Shown here piece by piece: positions 17,023-24,517 of a DNA stretch of 64,000 nt. Source of the DNA: an uncultured Pseudomonas sp. (GTDB lineage: Bacteria > Pseudomonadota > Gammaproteobacteria > Pseudomonadales > Pseudomonadaceae); the NCBI RefSeq assembly GCF_943846705.1, contig NZ_OX044366.1, positions 2,914,001 through 2,978,000 of the forward strand, written 5' to 3'. The position numbers were made by a program, and so were the translations under genes. How positions within the stretch are numbered: position 1 is the stretch's first letter; each line of letters starts with the position of its first letter. A model generated the notes under the pieces. That model did no database searches and had not been told where the DNA came from. It worked only from the letters and a program-made list of their open reading frames with translations.

Positions 17023-17919
17023 ATGACGCGGCGGAAGCTGTGGCTGTCGGTGCTATGCAGTCTGTTGTTGTCGACCAGCGGGACGTTGCAGGCGCAGGTG
17101 CGCAGCTATGACTCGATCGTCGAGTCTGGTGTGCTCAAGGTCGCGCTGTATGAGGATTTTGCACCCTACAGCTTTCGGCAGGATGGCCAGCCGCGTGGCG
17201 TTGACTATGACATTGCCCAGGCGCTGGCCGCGGGTTTTGGCCTCAAACTTGAGGTGATATGGGCACCGCCCGGCGAGAAGCTGGATGACGACCTGCGTGA
17301 TTATATTTGGCGCGGGCATTACCTGCGGCCCAGGCAATTGGCTGATGTGATGCTGCGGGTGCCCTATGACCGCGAATTCTCCTACAAGAGCAATGAGTTC
17401 GGTGAGTTGGTCAACGAGCTGGTGGTGATGTTCGGGCCTTATCAGCGTGAGCGTTGGCAAGTAGCGTTTGACCAGCGTCGCTTACCGGCGGTGCCCAGTG
17501 TTGCGGTGTTCCAGCAACATCCGATTGGCGTTGAGGTGGAGAGCGTTCCGTCGTTCTACCTGTCTTCGGTGTTCGACGGCATGCTCAGCAAGATGACCCA
17601 CCACTATCGCAATCCGCAGGAAGCCTTTGCTGCGATGAAAACCGGGGCCGTGGATGCCGTCATGGCGTTGCGCGGCGAGGTGGATTGGCAGCTCCAACTT
17701 GCCGCCGACAGCCAGCTCGCCTTGGCCGAGAATGCTTACCCGAATATGGGCAAACAGGTCTGGGACATCGGCATGGCCGTGCACGAAAGCAATCGGCAAC
17801 TGGCCTATGCCCTGGAAGAAAAGCTTGAAGAGTTGATTCTCGCGGGGGAACTCAAGCGTATCTACGGCCAGTACGGTCTGCGCTATGAGCTGCCGGGGCT
17901 GTATCAGGAGGTTGAGTAG
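17023..17919 (+). CDS. pedG: Quinoprotein dehydrogenase-associated periplasmic binding protein (PedG/MoxJ-like)
   Basis: 298 aa from ATG 17023, whose ribosome site GGAG is inside the exaB stop region. Signal peptide to LQA (about residue 24). Then a SBP_bac_3-type fold: GVLKVALYEDFAPYSFRQDGQPRGVDYDIAQALA, later AVDAVMALRGEVDW and RIYGQYGL. Related proteins (MoxJ in methylotrophs, PedG in P. putida) sit beside quinoprotein dehydrogenases and are thought to help maturation or act as adaptor proteins, not in transport. No permease is nearby on this strand. Confidence 0.82.
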   Translation: MTRRKLWLSVLCSLLLSTSGTLQAQVRSYDSIVESGVLKVALYEDFAPYSFRQDGQPRGVDYDIAQALAAGFGLKLEVIWAPPGEKLDDDLRDYIWRGHYLRPRQLADVMLRVPYDREFSYKSNEFGELVNELVVMFGPYQRERWQVAFDQRRLPAVPSVAVFQQHPIGVEVESVPSFYLSSVFDGMLSKMTHHYRNPQEAFAAMKTGAVDAVMALRGEVDWQLQLAADSQLALAENAYPNMGKQVWDIGMAVHESNRQLAYALEEKLEELILAGELKRIYGQYGLRYELPGLYQEVE

Positions 17920-17998
17920 CCGGCGTTTGTTGCTGTTACACGCGCCAGGCGCGGTGCAGCAAAAAATGGCGTTCTAGGACAGTGCTGGGAGGTGTGTG

Positions 17999-18754
17999 AT
18001 GGAACTGGATTGGCGTTCATATCTACTGCTAGCGCTGTTTGCCTTGCCCTGGGACAGCTGGGCCGCGCAGCGTGACCCGGTCACGTCAGTGATGTGGGCG
18101 TACTACCACGAGCGTTTACTGGGCGGCGAGGCATTCGTATTCGATGAGCGGGTCAAGGTCAGCGTCCCGCCATTTGCCGAGGATGCTCGCCAGGTGCCGA
18201 TCCAGGTCGATGCCAGTGCCTTCGACGGCCAAGTGGTGCGCATGCTGGCCTGGGCCGAGCTTAATCCGATTGCGCAGATATTCGACTTTAAACCCGGTGA
18301 GCAGGTGTTGCCGCGCCTGGCCATTCGTATTCGCGTCGAACAGGCCACGCCGTTGCGCGTGGCGGTGCTAACCCGTGATGGTGTGTGGCATGTGGGTTCG
18401 GCACAGGTTGATGCCGCCGGTGGTGGTTGCACGGCACCCAGCGTGGTGCGCGCCGAGGCCGGTTGGGAAGAGCGCTTGGGCGAAGTGCTTGGTAAACGCT
18501 ATGTGCTGAGCGATGCCAATCGCCTGCGGGTGCAAGTGGCGCACCCCATGGATAACGGTCTGGTGGGTGGCATCCCCGAGTTTTTTCTTAACCAGGCGCA
18601 GCTGCGTGACCGTCAGGGCAACACCTTGGCCAGTCTCGAATTGTTTCCCGCAGTCAGTGAAAACCCGACCATCAGCCTGGATGTAAAAGGCACCGTGGAG
18701 ACCGAACTCTGGTTACGTGACAACAACGGCAATGAATTCAAAGCCGACCTCTAA
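17999..18754 (+). CDS. Quinoprotein-associated SoxYZ-like fused carrier protein (copy 1)
   Basis: 251 aa from ATG 17999 with GGGAGG upstream. Signal peptide to WAA (about 23). A SoxY-like half (about 25-140) ends at AGGGCTAPS with C144, replacing the GGCGG swinging arm of SoxY. A SoxZ-like half (about 150-251) follows (VQVAHPMDNGL, FFLNQAQLRDR). Sox carriers hold sulfur intermediates as a cysteine adduct; this fused form is known only from quinoprotein clusters, where it is called part of a relay system. The substrate is unknown. Followed by an EthD protein and a SoxH-like metallohydrolase. Confidence 0.8.
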   Translation: MELDWRSYLLLALFALPWDSWAAQRDPVTSVMWAYYHERLLGGEAFVFDERVKVSVPPFAEDARQVPIQVDASAFDGQVVRMLAWAELNPIAQIFDFKPGEQVLPRLAIRIRVEQATPLRVAVLTRDGVWHVGSAQVDAAGGGCTAPSVVRAEAGWEERLGEVLGKRYVLSDANRLRVQVAHPMDNGLVGGIPEFFLNQAQLRDRQGNTLASLELFPAVSENPTISLDVKGTVETELWLRDNNGNEFKADL

Positions 18755-18787
18755 ACGCCACTCTCCATACGCCACAAGGACCTTACG

Positions 18788-19105
18788 ATGATCAAAGTCA
18801 GTGTGTTGTACCCCAATGCCGCCGGTGTGCACTTCGACATGAGTTATTACTGCGAGCAGCACATGGCCATTGTGCGTGAATGCCTGGGCAGTGCCTGCAA
18901 GGGTATTGCCGTGGATGCCGGGTTGGCCAGCGCCACACCAGGTCAGCCGGCACCGTATATCGCCATGGGGCATTTGTATTTCGACAGTGTGGCGGCCTTT
19001 GAGCAGAGCTTTGCCCCGCACGCGGAGCGAGTCATGGGGGATTTAGTCAATTTCACCGACAGCCAGCCGTTGGTGCAGATCAGTGAGGTGCGGCTCGCGC
19101 CCTGA
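18788..19105 (+). CDS. EthD family protein
   Basis: 105 aa, full length for a single EthD (dimeric alpha-beta barrel) domain. MIKVSVLYPN at the start, then MSYYCEQHMAIVRECLG with the conserved His, and a C-terminal VQISEVRL. EthD proteins are small accessory proteins of oxidation pathways with unproved biochemistry. No signal peptide, so it is cytosolic, unlike its neighbours. It starts 33 bp after the SoxYZ-like gene and is probably co-transcribed. Confidence 0.75.
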   Translation: MIKVSVLYPNAAGVHFDMSYYCEQHMAIVRECLGSACKGIAVDAGLASATPGQPAPYIAMGHLYFDSVAAFEQSFAPHAERVMGDLVNFTDSQPLVQISEVRLAP

Positions 19106-19178
19106 GCCTGCTGCGTGCAGTTGCATACTCTGACAAGGGCGCCTGCTTAGGGCGCGCCGACTTTATCGCGAGGTGCTT

Positions 19179-20105
19179 ATGCGCTGGATAGTGTTACTGG
19201 TGGCGCTGGCCAGCGCCTACGTGCAGGCTGATTTCGACTATGCCTTGCAGCCCCGGCAGATTGCCGACGATGTGTGGCTGTTTGAGGGCAGCACGGAGAA
19301 TTTCTCCCAGACCAACGGTGGCAATATCGTCAACACCGGATTTATCGTCAGCGATGAGGGCGTGCTGGTGATCGACAGTGGGCCTTCCAAACGTTACGGC
19401 GAGGCCATGCGCCAGGCGATTGCCAAGGTCACCGACAAGCCAGTGCTTAAAGTCATGCTGACCCATCACCATCCTGACCATGTGCTGGGTAATCAGGCGT
19501 TCAGTGATGTGCCGATTGCGGCTTTGCCGGCCACTACAGCGCTGGTGGCTGAGCAGGGCGAAGCCATGGCGGAAAACATGTACCGCCTGGTCGGTGACTG
19601 GATGCGCGGCACCGAGGTTGTGCTGCCGACTGAAGCGCTAAAAGCGGGGCAACTGCAGATAGGCGGACGCTCACTGCAACTGCTGGCGTTGCGGGGCCAT
19701 ACCGGCGCTGATCTGGCGATTCTCGATGAGAAGACCGGCGTGTTGTTTGCCGGCGATCTGCTGTTTTACCAGCGTGCGCTGACCACACCCGGTACGCCGG
19801 GACTGGATACCTGGCTGGCGGATCTCGACCAGCTGCAGCAGTTACCTTGGAAGCAGATTGTGCCGGGTCACGGTCCATTGGCCGTTGACAGCGCGCCCTT
19901 CGCGCAGATGCGTGATTACCTCAGTTGGCTGGACGGGCTGATGCGCGGCGGCGCAGAGCAGGGCGCGGAGATGAATGAGCTGATCCGTGCGCCTATCCCA
20001 GAGCGCTTTGCTCGCGTCAGCCTCAGCCGCTATGAGCTGATTCGCAGCGTCAGTCACCTCTACCCGCGTTATGAGCTGGCGACCATGCAGCGGGTTGATC
20101 GTTAG
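19179..20105 (+). CDS. Quinoprotein relay system zinc metallohydrolase (SoxH-like)
   Basis: 308 aa from ATG 19179 (GAGG 6 nt upstream; an earlier in-frame GTG at 19173 is less likely). Signal peptide to VQA|DF. Metallo-beta-lactamase fold with zinc motif THHHPDH (H96-H98, D100, H101), a downstream GHTGADLAI, AGDLLF and PGHGP, so all ligands are present. Closest type is the SoxH-related metallohydrolase found with PQQ enzymes. The fold is that of glyoxalase II, which hydrolyses thioesters. With the SoxYZ-like carriers this suggests release of a thiol-bound intermediate in the periplasm (inference). Confidence 0.83.
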   Translation: MRWIVLLVALASAYVQADFDYALQPRQIADDVWLFEGSTENFSQTNGGNIVNTGFIVSDEGVLVIDSGPSKRYGEAMRQAIAKVTDKPVLKVMLTHHHPDHVLGNQAFSDVPIAALPATTALVAEQGEAMAENMYRLVGDWMRGTEVVLPTEALKAGQLQIGGRSLQLLALRGHTGADLAILDEKTGVLFAGDLLFYQRALTTPGTPGLDTWLADLDQLQQLPWKQIVPGHGPLAVDSAPFAQMRDYLSWLDGLMRGGAEQGAEMNELIRAPIPERFARVSLSRYELIRSVSHLYPRYELATMQRVDR

Positions 20106-20421
20106 GCGCGCGGGCATAAAACCTTCTTGATACGCAGCGTTTGACTGCTGTCCGCCGTTCTGGCTCGGCACGGCTTGCTTCTATTCAGCCCTGCAGTAGC
20201 CGTTTGCAGCGGTATGAACGGACTCCCCAGCTAGGAAAATTGCCCTAGGCAAGTGGCGCTGAGCACAAGGTCAATTGTGCGGGCGCCTTGCAGTATTGCT
20301 ACCAAGGAAGTAGCTAAATCGGTACTGCGGGCAATTGTTGGACAGTCCTATGCAGCCAAGAATCTGTGGCAGATCGGGAAAAACTCCCGGTGATAACAAT
20401 GAACCCGCAGAGGTAGCCGCA
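20106..20421 (+). promoter_or_regulatory. pedH control region with TACCAAGGAAGTA site
   Basis: 316 bp between the metallohydrolase and pedH. It carries TACCAAGGAAGTA at 20300-20312, 110 bp before the pedH start. No second regulator site or clear sigma-70 promoter was recognised. Confidence 0.5.
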
Positions 20422-22197
20422 ATGAAACACTCCGGTTTTCGCCAATCCTTCGTTCTCAGTGCCTTGTGTAGCGCAATGCTCGTGGCCGCCGCCCCAGCCT
20501 GGGCGGTGACTGATCAGGAAATCCTTAACGATGTGAACACCACCGATGAGATCGTCACCAATGGCATGGGCCTGCAAGGTCAGCGCTACAGCACGTTGAC
20601 GACGTTGAACACGGATAACATCAAGGACCTGCGTCCGGTCTGGACCCTGTCCTTTGGTGGCGAAAAGCAACGCGGCCAGCAAGCCCAGCCGATGATCAAG
20701 GACGGCGTGATGTACGTGACCGCCTCCTACTCGCGTGTATTTGCCGTGGATGCGCGCACCGGCAAAGAACTGTGGCAATACGATGCGCGCCTGCCCGATG
20801 ACATTCGTCCGTGCTGCGACGTGATCAACCGGGGTGTGGCGCTGTATGGCGACTTGGTGATTTTTGGCACCCTGGACGCCAAGTTGGTGGCTCTGCACAA
20901 GGACACCGGTAAGGTGGTCTGGCGCAAGAACGTGGCCGATCACAAGGCCGGTTACTCGATCACTGCTGCGCCGCTGGTGGTGAATGGCAAGCTGATTACC
21001 GGGGTTTCCGGTGGTGAGTTTGGTGTGGTCGGCAAGATTGAAGCCTACGACCCGAAGAATGGCGAGCTGCTCTGGAGCCGACCAACTGTTGAAGGCCACA
21101 TGGGCTATGTCTACAAAGACGGCAAGGCCATTGAGAACGGTATCAGCGGTGGCGAAGCCGGCAAAACCTGGCCAGGTGATTTGTGGAAAACCGGCGGTGC
21201 CGCCCCGTGGCTGGGCGGCTACTACGACCCAGAAACCAACCTGCTGCTGTTCGGCACTGGTAACCCTGCACCGTGGAACTCGCACCTACGCCCTGGCGAT
21301 AACCTCTATTCCTCTTCGCGTCTGGCTCTGAACCCGGATGACGGCACCATCACCTGGCACTTCCAGACCACCCCGCATGACGGTTGGGATTTCGACGGCG
21401 TCAATGAGTTGATTTCCTTCAACTACCAAGAGGGCGGTAAGACCATCAAGGCTGCCGCGACTGCTGACCGGAACGGTTTCTTCTACGTACTCGACCGCAC
21501 CAACGGCAAGTTCATTCGCGGCTTCCCCTTTGTCGACAAAATCACCTGGGCCAAGGGCCTGGATAAGAATGGTCGGCCGATCTTCGATGACAGCAACCGC
21601 CCGGGTGCACCAGGTGGCGCTGAGAAGGGCAAGAGCGTGTTCTCCGCACCGGCCTTCCTCGGTGCTAAGAACTGGATGCCGATGGCCTACAGCCAAGACA
21701 CCGGTCTGTTCTACGTCCCTTCCAACGAGTGGGGCATGGACATCTGGAACGAGGATATCGCCTACAAGAAAGGCGCGGCCTATCTCGGTTCAGGCTTCAC
21801 CATTAAGCCGCTAAACGAAGATTATATCGGCGTGCTGCGCGCCATTGACCCGAAAACCGGCAAGGAAGTCTGGCGGCAGAACAACTACGCGCCGCTGTGG
21901 GGTGGGGTAATGACTACCAAGGGCAACCTGGTATTTACCGGTAACCCTGAAGGTTTCCTGCAGGCCTTCAACGCCAAGACCGGCGAGAAAGTCTGGGAAT
22001 TCCAGACCGGCTCCGGTGTACTCGGCTCCCCGGTGACCTGGGAAATGGACGGCGAGCAGTATGTCTCGGTACTTTCTGGTTGGGGCGGCGCGGTACCGCT
22101 GTGGGGCGGCGAAGTGGCCAAACGGGTGAAGAACTACAACCAGGGCGGCATGCTCTGGACCTTCAAGCTGCCCAAGGAGCTGGTCGCCAAGCGTTAA
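20422..22197 (+). CDS. pedH: PQQ-dependent alcohol dehydrogenase, lanthanide type (PedH)
   Basis: 591 aa from ATG 20422, preceded by AGAGG. Signal peptide to AWA|VTD (about 27). Eight-bladed quinoprotein propeller with vicinal disulfide IRPCCDV. The catalytic D323 lies in HDGWDFDGVN and is followed two residues later by D325, the extra aspartate that marks lanthanide-dependent enzymes; the ExaA copy has Ser there. Both numbers agree with P. putida PedH. Oxidises short alcohols and aldehydes in the periplasm when rare-earth ions are present. It follows the relay genes and precedes an FccB-like flavoprotein. Confidence 0.95.
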   Translation: MKHSGFRQSFVLSALCSAMLVAAAPAWAVTDQEILNDVNTTDEIVTNGMGLQGQRYSTLTTLNTDNIKDLRPVWTLSFGGEKQRGQQAQPMIKDGVMYVTASYSRVFAVDARTGKELWQYDARLPDDIRPCCDVINRGVALYGDLVIFGTLDAKLVALHKDTGKVVWRKNVADHKAGYSITAAPLVVNGKLITGVSGGEFGVVGKIEAYDPKNGELLWSRPTVEGHMGYVYKDGKAIENGISGGEAGKTWPGDLWKTGGAAPWLGGYYDPETNLLLFGTGNPAPWNSHLRPGDNLYSSSRLALNPDDGTITWHFQTTPHDGWDFDGVNELISFNYQEGGKTIKAAATADRNGFFYVLDRTNGKFIRGFPFVDKITWAKGLDKNGRPIFDDSNRPGAPGGAEKGKSVFSAPAFLGAKNWMPMAYSQDTGLFYVPSNEWGMDIWNEDIAYKKGAAYLGSGFTIKPLNEDYIGVLRAIDPKTGKEVWRQNNYAPLWGGVMTTKGNLVFTGNPEGFLQAFNAKTGEKVWEFQTGSGVLGSPVTWEMDGEQYVSVLSGWGGAVPLWGGEVAKRVKNYNQGGMLWTFKLPKELVAKR

Positions 22198-22214
22198 TTA
22201 GCCTGTAGTGTATG

Positions 22215-22240
22215 AGATGGCCGGTCTAGACCGGCCATCT
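22215..22240. terminator. Terminator hairpin after pedH
   Basis: A perfect palindrome AGATGGCCGGTCTAGACCGGCCATCT minus none of its bases, 26 nt in all (11-bp stem), 17 bp after the pedH stop and followed by GCGTTTCT. Confidence 0.7.
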
Positions 22241-22343
22241 GCGTTTCTAGGCGTTAGTGCTAGGGATTCTCGACTAAAGCGGCATGGCCGAATGCATGGC
22301 AATGCCTCAGCGTGTATCTATATCGCTTGGCTATGGGGGATGT

Positions 22344-23624
22344 ATGCAGGAACTTACCCGTCGTCAATTGCTCGCCGGCCTAGCCGCAATGCCTTGGCTG
22401 TTACCCGGTGGGTTGAATGCTAGCGTTGGTCGCGCGCGGGTACTGGTGATCGGCGGCGGTTTTGCCGGTGCCACCGCTGCGCGTTACCTCAAACGTCAGG
22501 CGCCAACGCTTGAGGTGGTGTTGATTGAACCCAAGTCGGCGTTCTATACCTGCCCCTTCAGCAACCACGTGCTGGCGGGCATGGCTGACCTGGATAGCCT
22601 GCGCCAGGATTACCGCGCCTTGCAGCGCCAACAGGTGCTGCACGTGCGTGAACTAGTACGGGAAATTGATCTGCAGGCCCGCCAAGTGGTGCTGCAAGGC
22701 GGCCAGCGCTTGCGCTACGACCGAGTGTTTCTGGCGCCTGGGATCGATATGGATTGGCAGGCCATTGAAGGCTACGACCGTAACGCCTCGACGCACCTTC
22801 CCCATGCCTGGCAGGCCGGCGCGCAGACCAGCCTGTTGCGCCGACAGTTGCAGGCCATGGATGACGGCGGGCTGGTGATTATCAGCGTACCCGACAACCC
22901 CTATCGTTGTCCTCCGGGCCCATACGAGCGCGCCAGCCTGATTGCCCATTACCTGAGCCAGGCCAAGCCACGCAGCAAGCTGCTGATTCTCGACAGCAAA
23001 GACAGCTTCTCCAAACAGACATTGTTTCAACAGGGCTGGCAGACGCTCTACGGTGAGCGTATCGAATGGGTCGGTCGGGCCGGTGATGGTCGCGTGGTGC
23101 GTGCCGATGCTATACGCCGCGAGTTGGTTTGTGAGTTTGGCCAGCGTCACCGCGGCGCAGTGATCAACCTGATTCCACCGCAGAAGGCGGCCGAGGTGGC
23201 CCAGCGTAGTGGTCTGGCCGATGCCAGTGGCTGGGTGCCGATTCGCCCGGCGACTTTTCAGGCCCGCGAGGCTAGTGACGTATACCTGGCCGGAGATGCT
23301 TGCATCGCTGCACCCATGCCCAAATCAGCCTACAGCGCCAATGCCCAGGCCAAGGTCGCGGTGTCGGCGTTGCTGGCCGATTTGGCTGGGCAGGAACCGC
23401 CGACAGCGGCTTGGCGCAACACCTGTTACAGCTTGCTGGCACCAGGGCAGGCGGTATCGATTGCCGCCGATTATGGTGTGCAGGAGCAGCGTTTGATTGA
23501 GCGGCCAGGCAGTCTGTCACTCAGCCCGCTGCAGGCTCCATCCGGCCTGCGCGCCCAAGAAGCGGCTCTGGCCGAGGCCTGGTATCAAAGTATCTGTGCC
23601 GATGCCTGGGGGCAGCTTGTATGA
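22344..23624 (+). CDS. FccB-like flavoprotein (flavocytochrome c sulfide dehydrogenase family)
   Basis: 426 aa from ATG 22344. Twin-arginine signal TRRQLLAGLAAMPWLL, so exported folded with FAD. Dinucleotide motif VLVIGGGFAGATAARYL, CxxF region YTCPFSNHVLAG, a conserved segment PDNPYRCPPGPYERASL and C-terminal YLAGDACI match the FAD subunit of flavocytochrome c sulfide dehydrogenase. Cysteines at the redox positions are present. No FccA cytochrome is adjacent; the next gene, overlapping by ATGA, is a SoxYZ-like carrier. Likely to oxidise a thiol or sulfur adduct on that carrier (inference). I do not know this pair from the standard exa or ped clusters. Confidence 0.8.
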   Translation: MQELTRRQLLAGLAAMPWLLPGGLNASVGRARVLVIGGGFAGATAARYLKRQAPTLEVVLIEPKSAFYTCPFSNHVLAGMADLDSLRQDYRALQRQQVLHVRELVREIDLQARQVVLQGGQRLRYDRVFLAPGIDMDWQAIEGYDRNASTHLPHAWQAGAQTSLLRRQLQAMDDGGLVIISVPDNPYRCPPGPYERASLIAHYLSQAKPRSKLLILDSKDSFSKQTLFQQGWQTLYGERIEWVGRAGDGRVVRADAIRRELVCEFGQRHRGAVINLIPPQKAAEVAQRSGLADASGWVPIRPATFQAREASDVYLAGDACIAAPMPKSAYSANAQAKVAVSALLADLAGQEPPTAAWRNTCYSLLAPGQAVSIAADYGVQEQRLIERPGSLSLSPLQAPSGLRAQEAALAEAWYQSICADAWGQLV

Positions 23625-24349
23625 GTCTGCGCGTATTAATGCTGCTGATGTTGGCGTGCCCGGCTGTGGCGCAACCTTGGGGGCAGGCCCAGGGGGCTGT
23701 TGAGCAGTGGTTGCAGGGCGCCCAAGTACAGGCGCAGGGGCTGGCTGTCGAGGTGCCGAGCTGGGTCGAGGATGGTGCGTTCGTTACTGTCGACCTGACC
23801 TTGCACGATGCCCAGCCACCGTTATCCCTCAGCCTGTTGCGCAGCGGTGAGGAGGACCCACGCATTGCTACGTTGCAACTGCAGGCCTGGGAAGCGCCGC
23901 TACGCTTGTCGACGCGCGTGCGATTGCCACGCAGCCAGCAACTGATTGTGCTGGCACGTGACGGCCGTGGACGGCTATGGCAGGCCGCGCAGGCGGTCGA
24001 GGTATTGGCCAGCAGCTGTCTGTCGCCCAGCCTGGGTAATAACGCCGCCACGCTGGGCCAGTTGCAGGGCTGGCTGGATGAGGGCAGTCACGGCCTGGAG
24101 TTGCGCAGCTTGTTGCGTCATCCCATGGAAACCGGACGGCGCCCCGGCGCGGACGGTCAGCTGCTGGCGCGCCACTTACCGACTCGCTTCGAAATCAATG
24201 GGGCGCACGGCAACCTGCTGCGCGTCGAACCTTTTGAGGGTCTGGCGGCCAACCCTTACTGGAGGTTGTGGTTGCCGACTGGACATACACCGCTGCTGCT
24301 GCGCTGGGTAGATGCTGATGGCAGCGAGTACCGTCGGCAGCTGCGCTGA
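23621..24349 (+). CDS. SoxYZ-like fused carrier protein (copy 2)
   Basis: 242 aa. ATG 23621 overlaps the FccB-like stop (ATGA). Signal peptide to AVAQ (about 18). A SoxY-like half ends at LASSCLSPS with C133, aligning with AGGGCTAPS of copy 1. A SoxZ-like half follows (LLRHPMETGRRPGADGQ). It is divergent from copy 1 in sequence but keeps the single cysteine at the hinge. The overlap suggests an obligate pair with the flavoprotein. Substrate unknown. Confidence 0.76.
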   Translation: MSLRVLMLLMLACPAVAQPWGQAQGAVEQWLQGAQVQAQGLAVEVPSWVEDGAFVTVDLTLHDAQPPLSLSLLRSGEEDPRIATLQLQAWEAPLRLSTRVRLPRSQQLIVLARDGRGRLWQAAQAVEVLASSCLSPSLGNNAATLGQLQGWLDEGSHGLELRSLLRHPMETGRRPGADGQLLARHLPTRFEINGAHGNLLRVEPFEGLAANPYWRLWLPTGHTPLLLRWVDADGSEYRRQLR

Positions 24350-24392
24350 AGCGCGCGAGCGGGAGGTTCTGAGAATCGGCTTGCGGCTCTAC

Positions 24393-24405
24393 TACCAAAT
24401 GACGA
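24393..24405 (+). promoter_or_regulatory. Candidate regulon site TACCAAATGACGA
   Basis: Weaker copy of the repeated site, 125 bp upstream of exaC, in the 168-bp gap after the second carrier. Confidence 0.4.
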
Positions 24406-24517
24406 GAGGTTTTGTGCCATGGGCGCATACCGGTCAAACGGATGGCTTCCTAAGATCGATCCATGACCTGCTCCACGTCCCAGGGATCAGGCTCCGCCAA
24501 TAAGAGAGGTTAATTCC

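Noticed and set aside
17023..17919. PedG-like gene as a true amino acid importer component
   Set aside because: It has the SBP_bac_3 fold but no permease or ATPase beside it; its relatives in quinoprotein clusters are accessory proteins.
20314..21285. 323-codon minus-strand ORF opposite pedH
   Set aside because: Shadow of pedH codon usage; no ribosome site and no recognisable domain.
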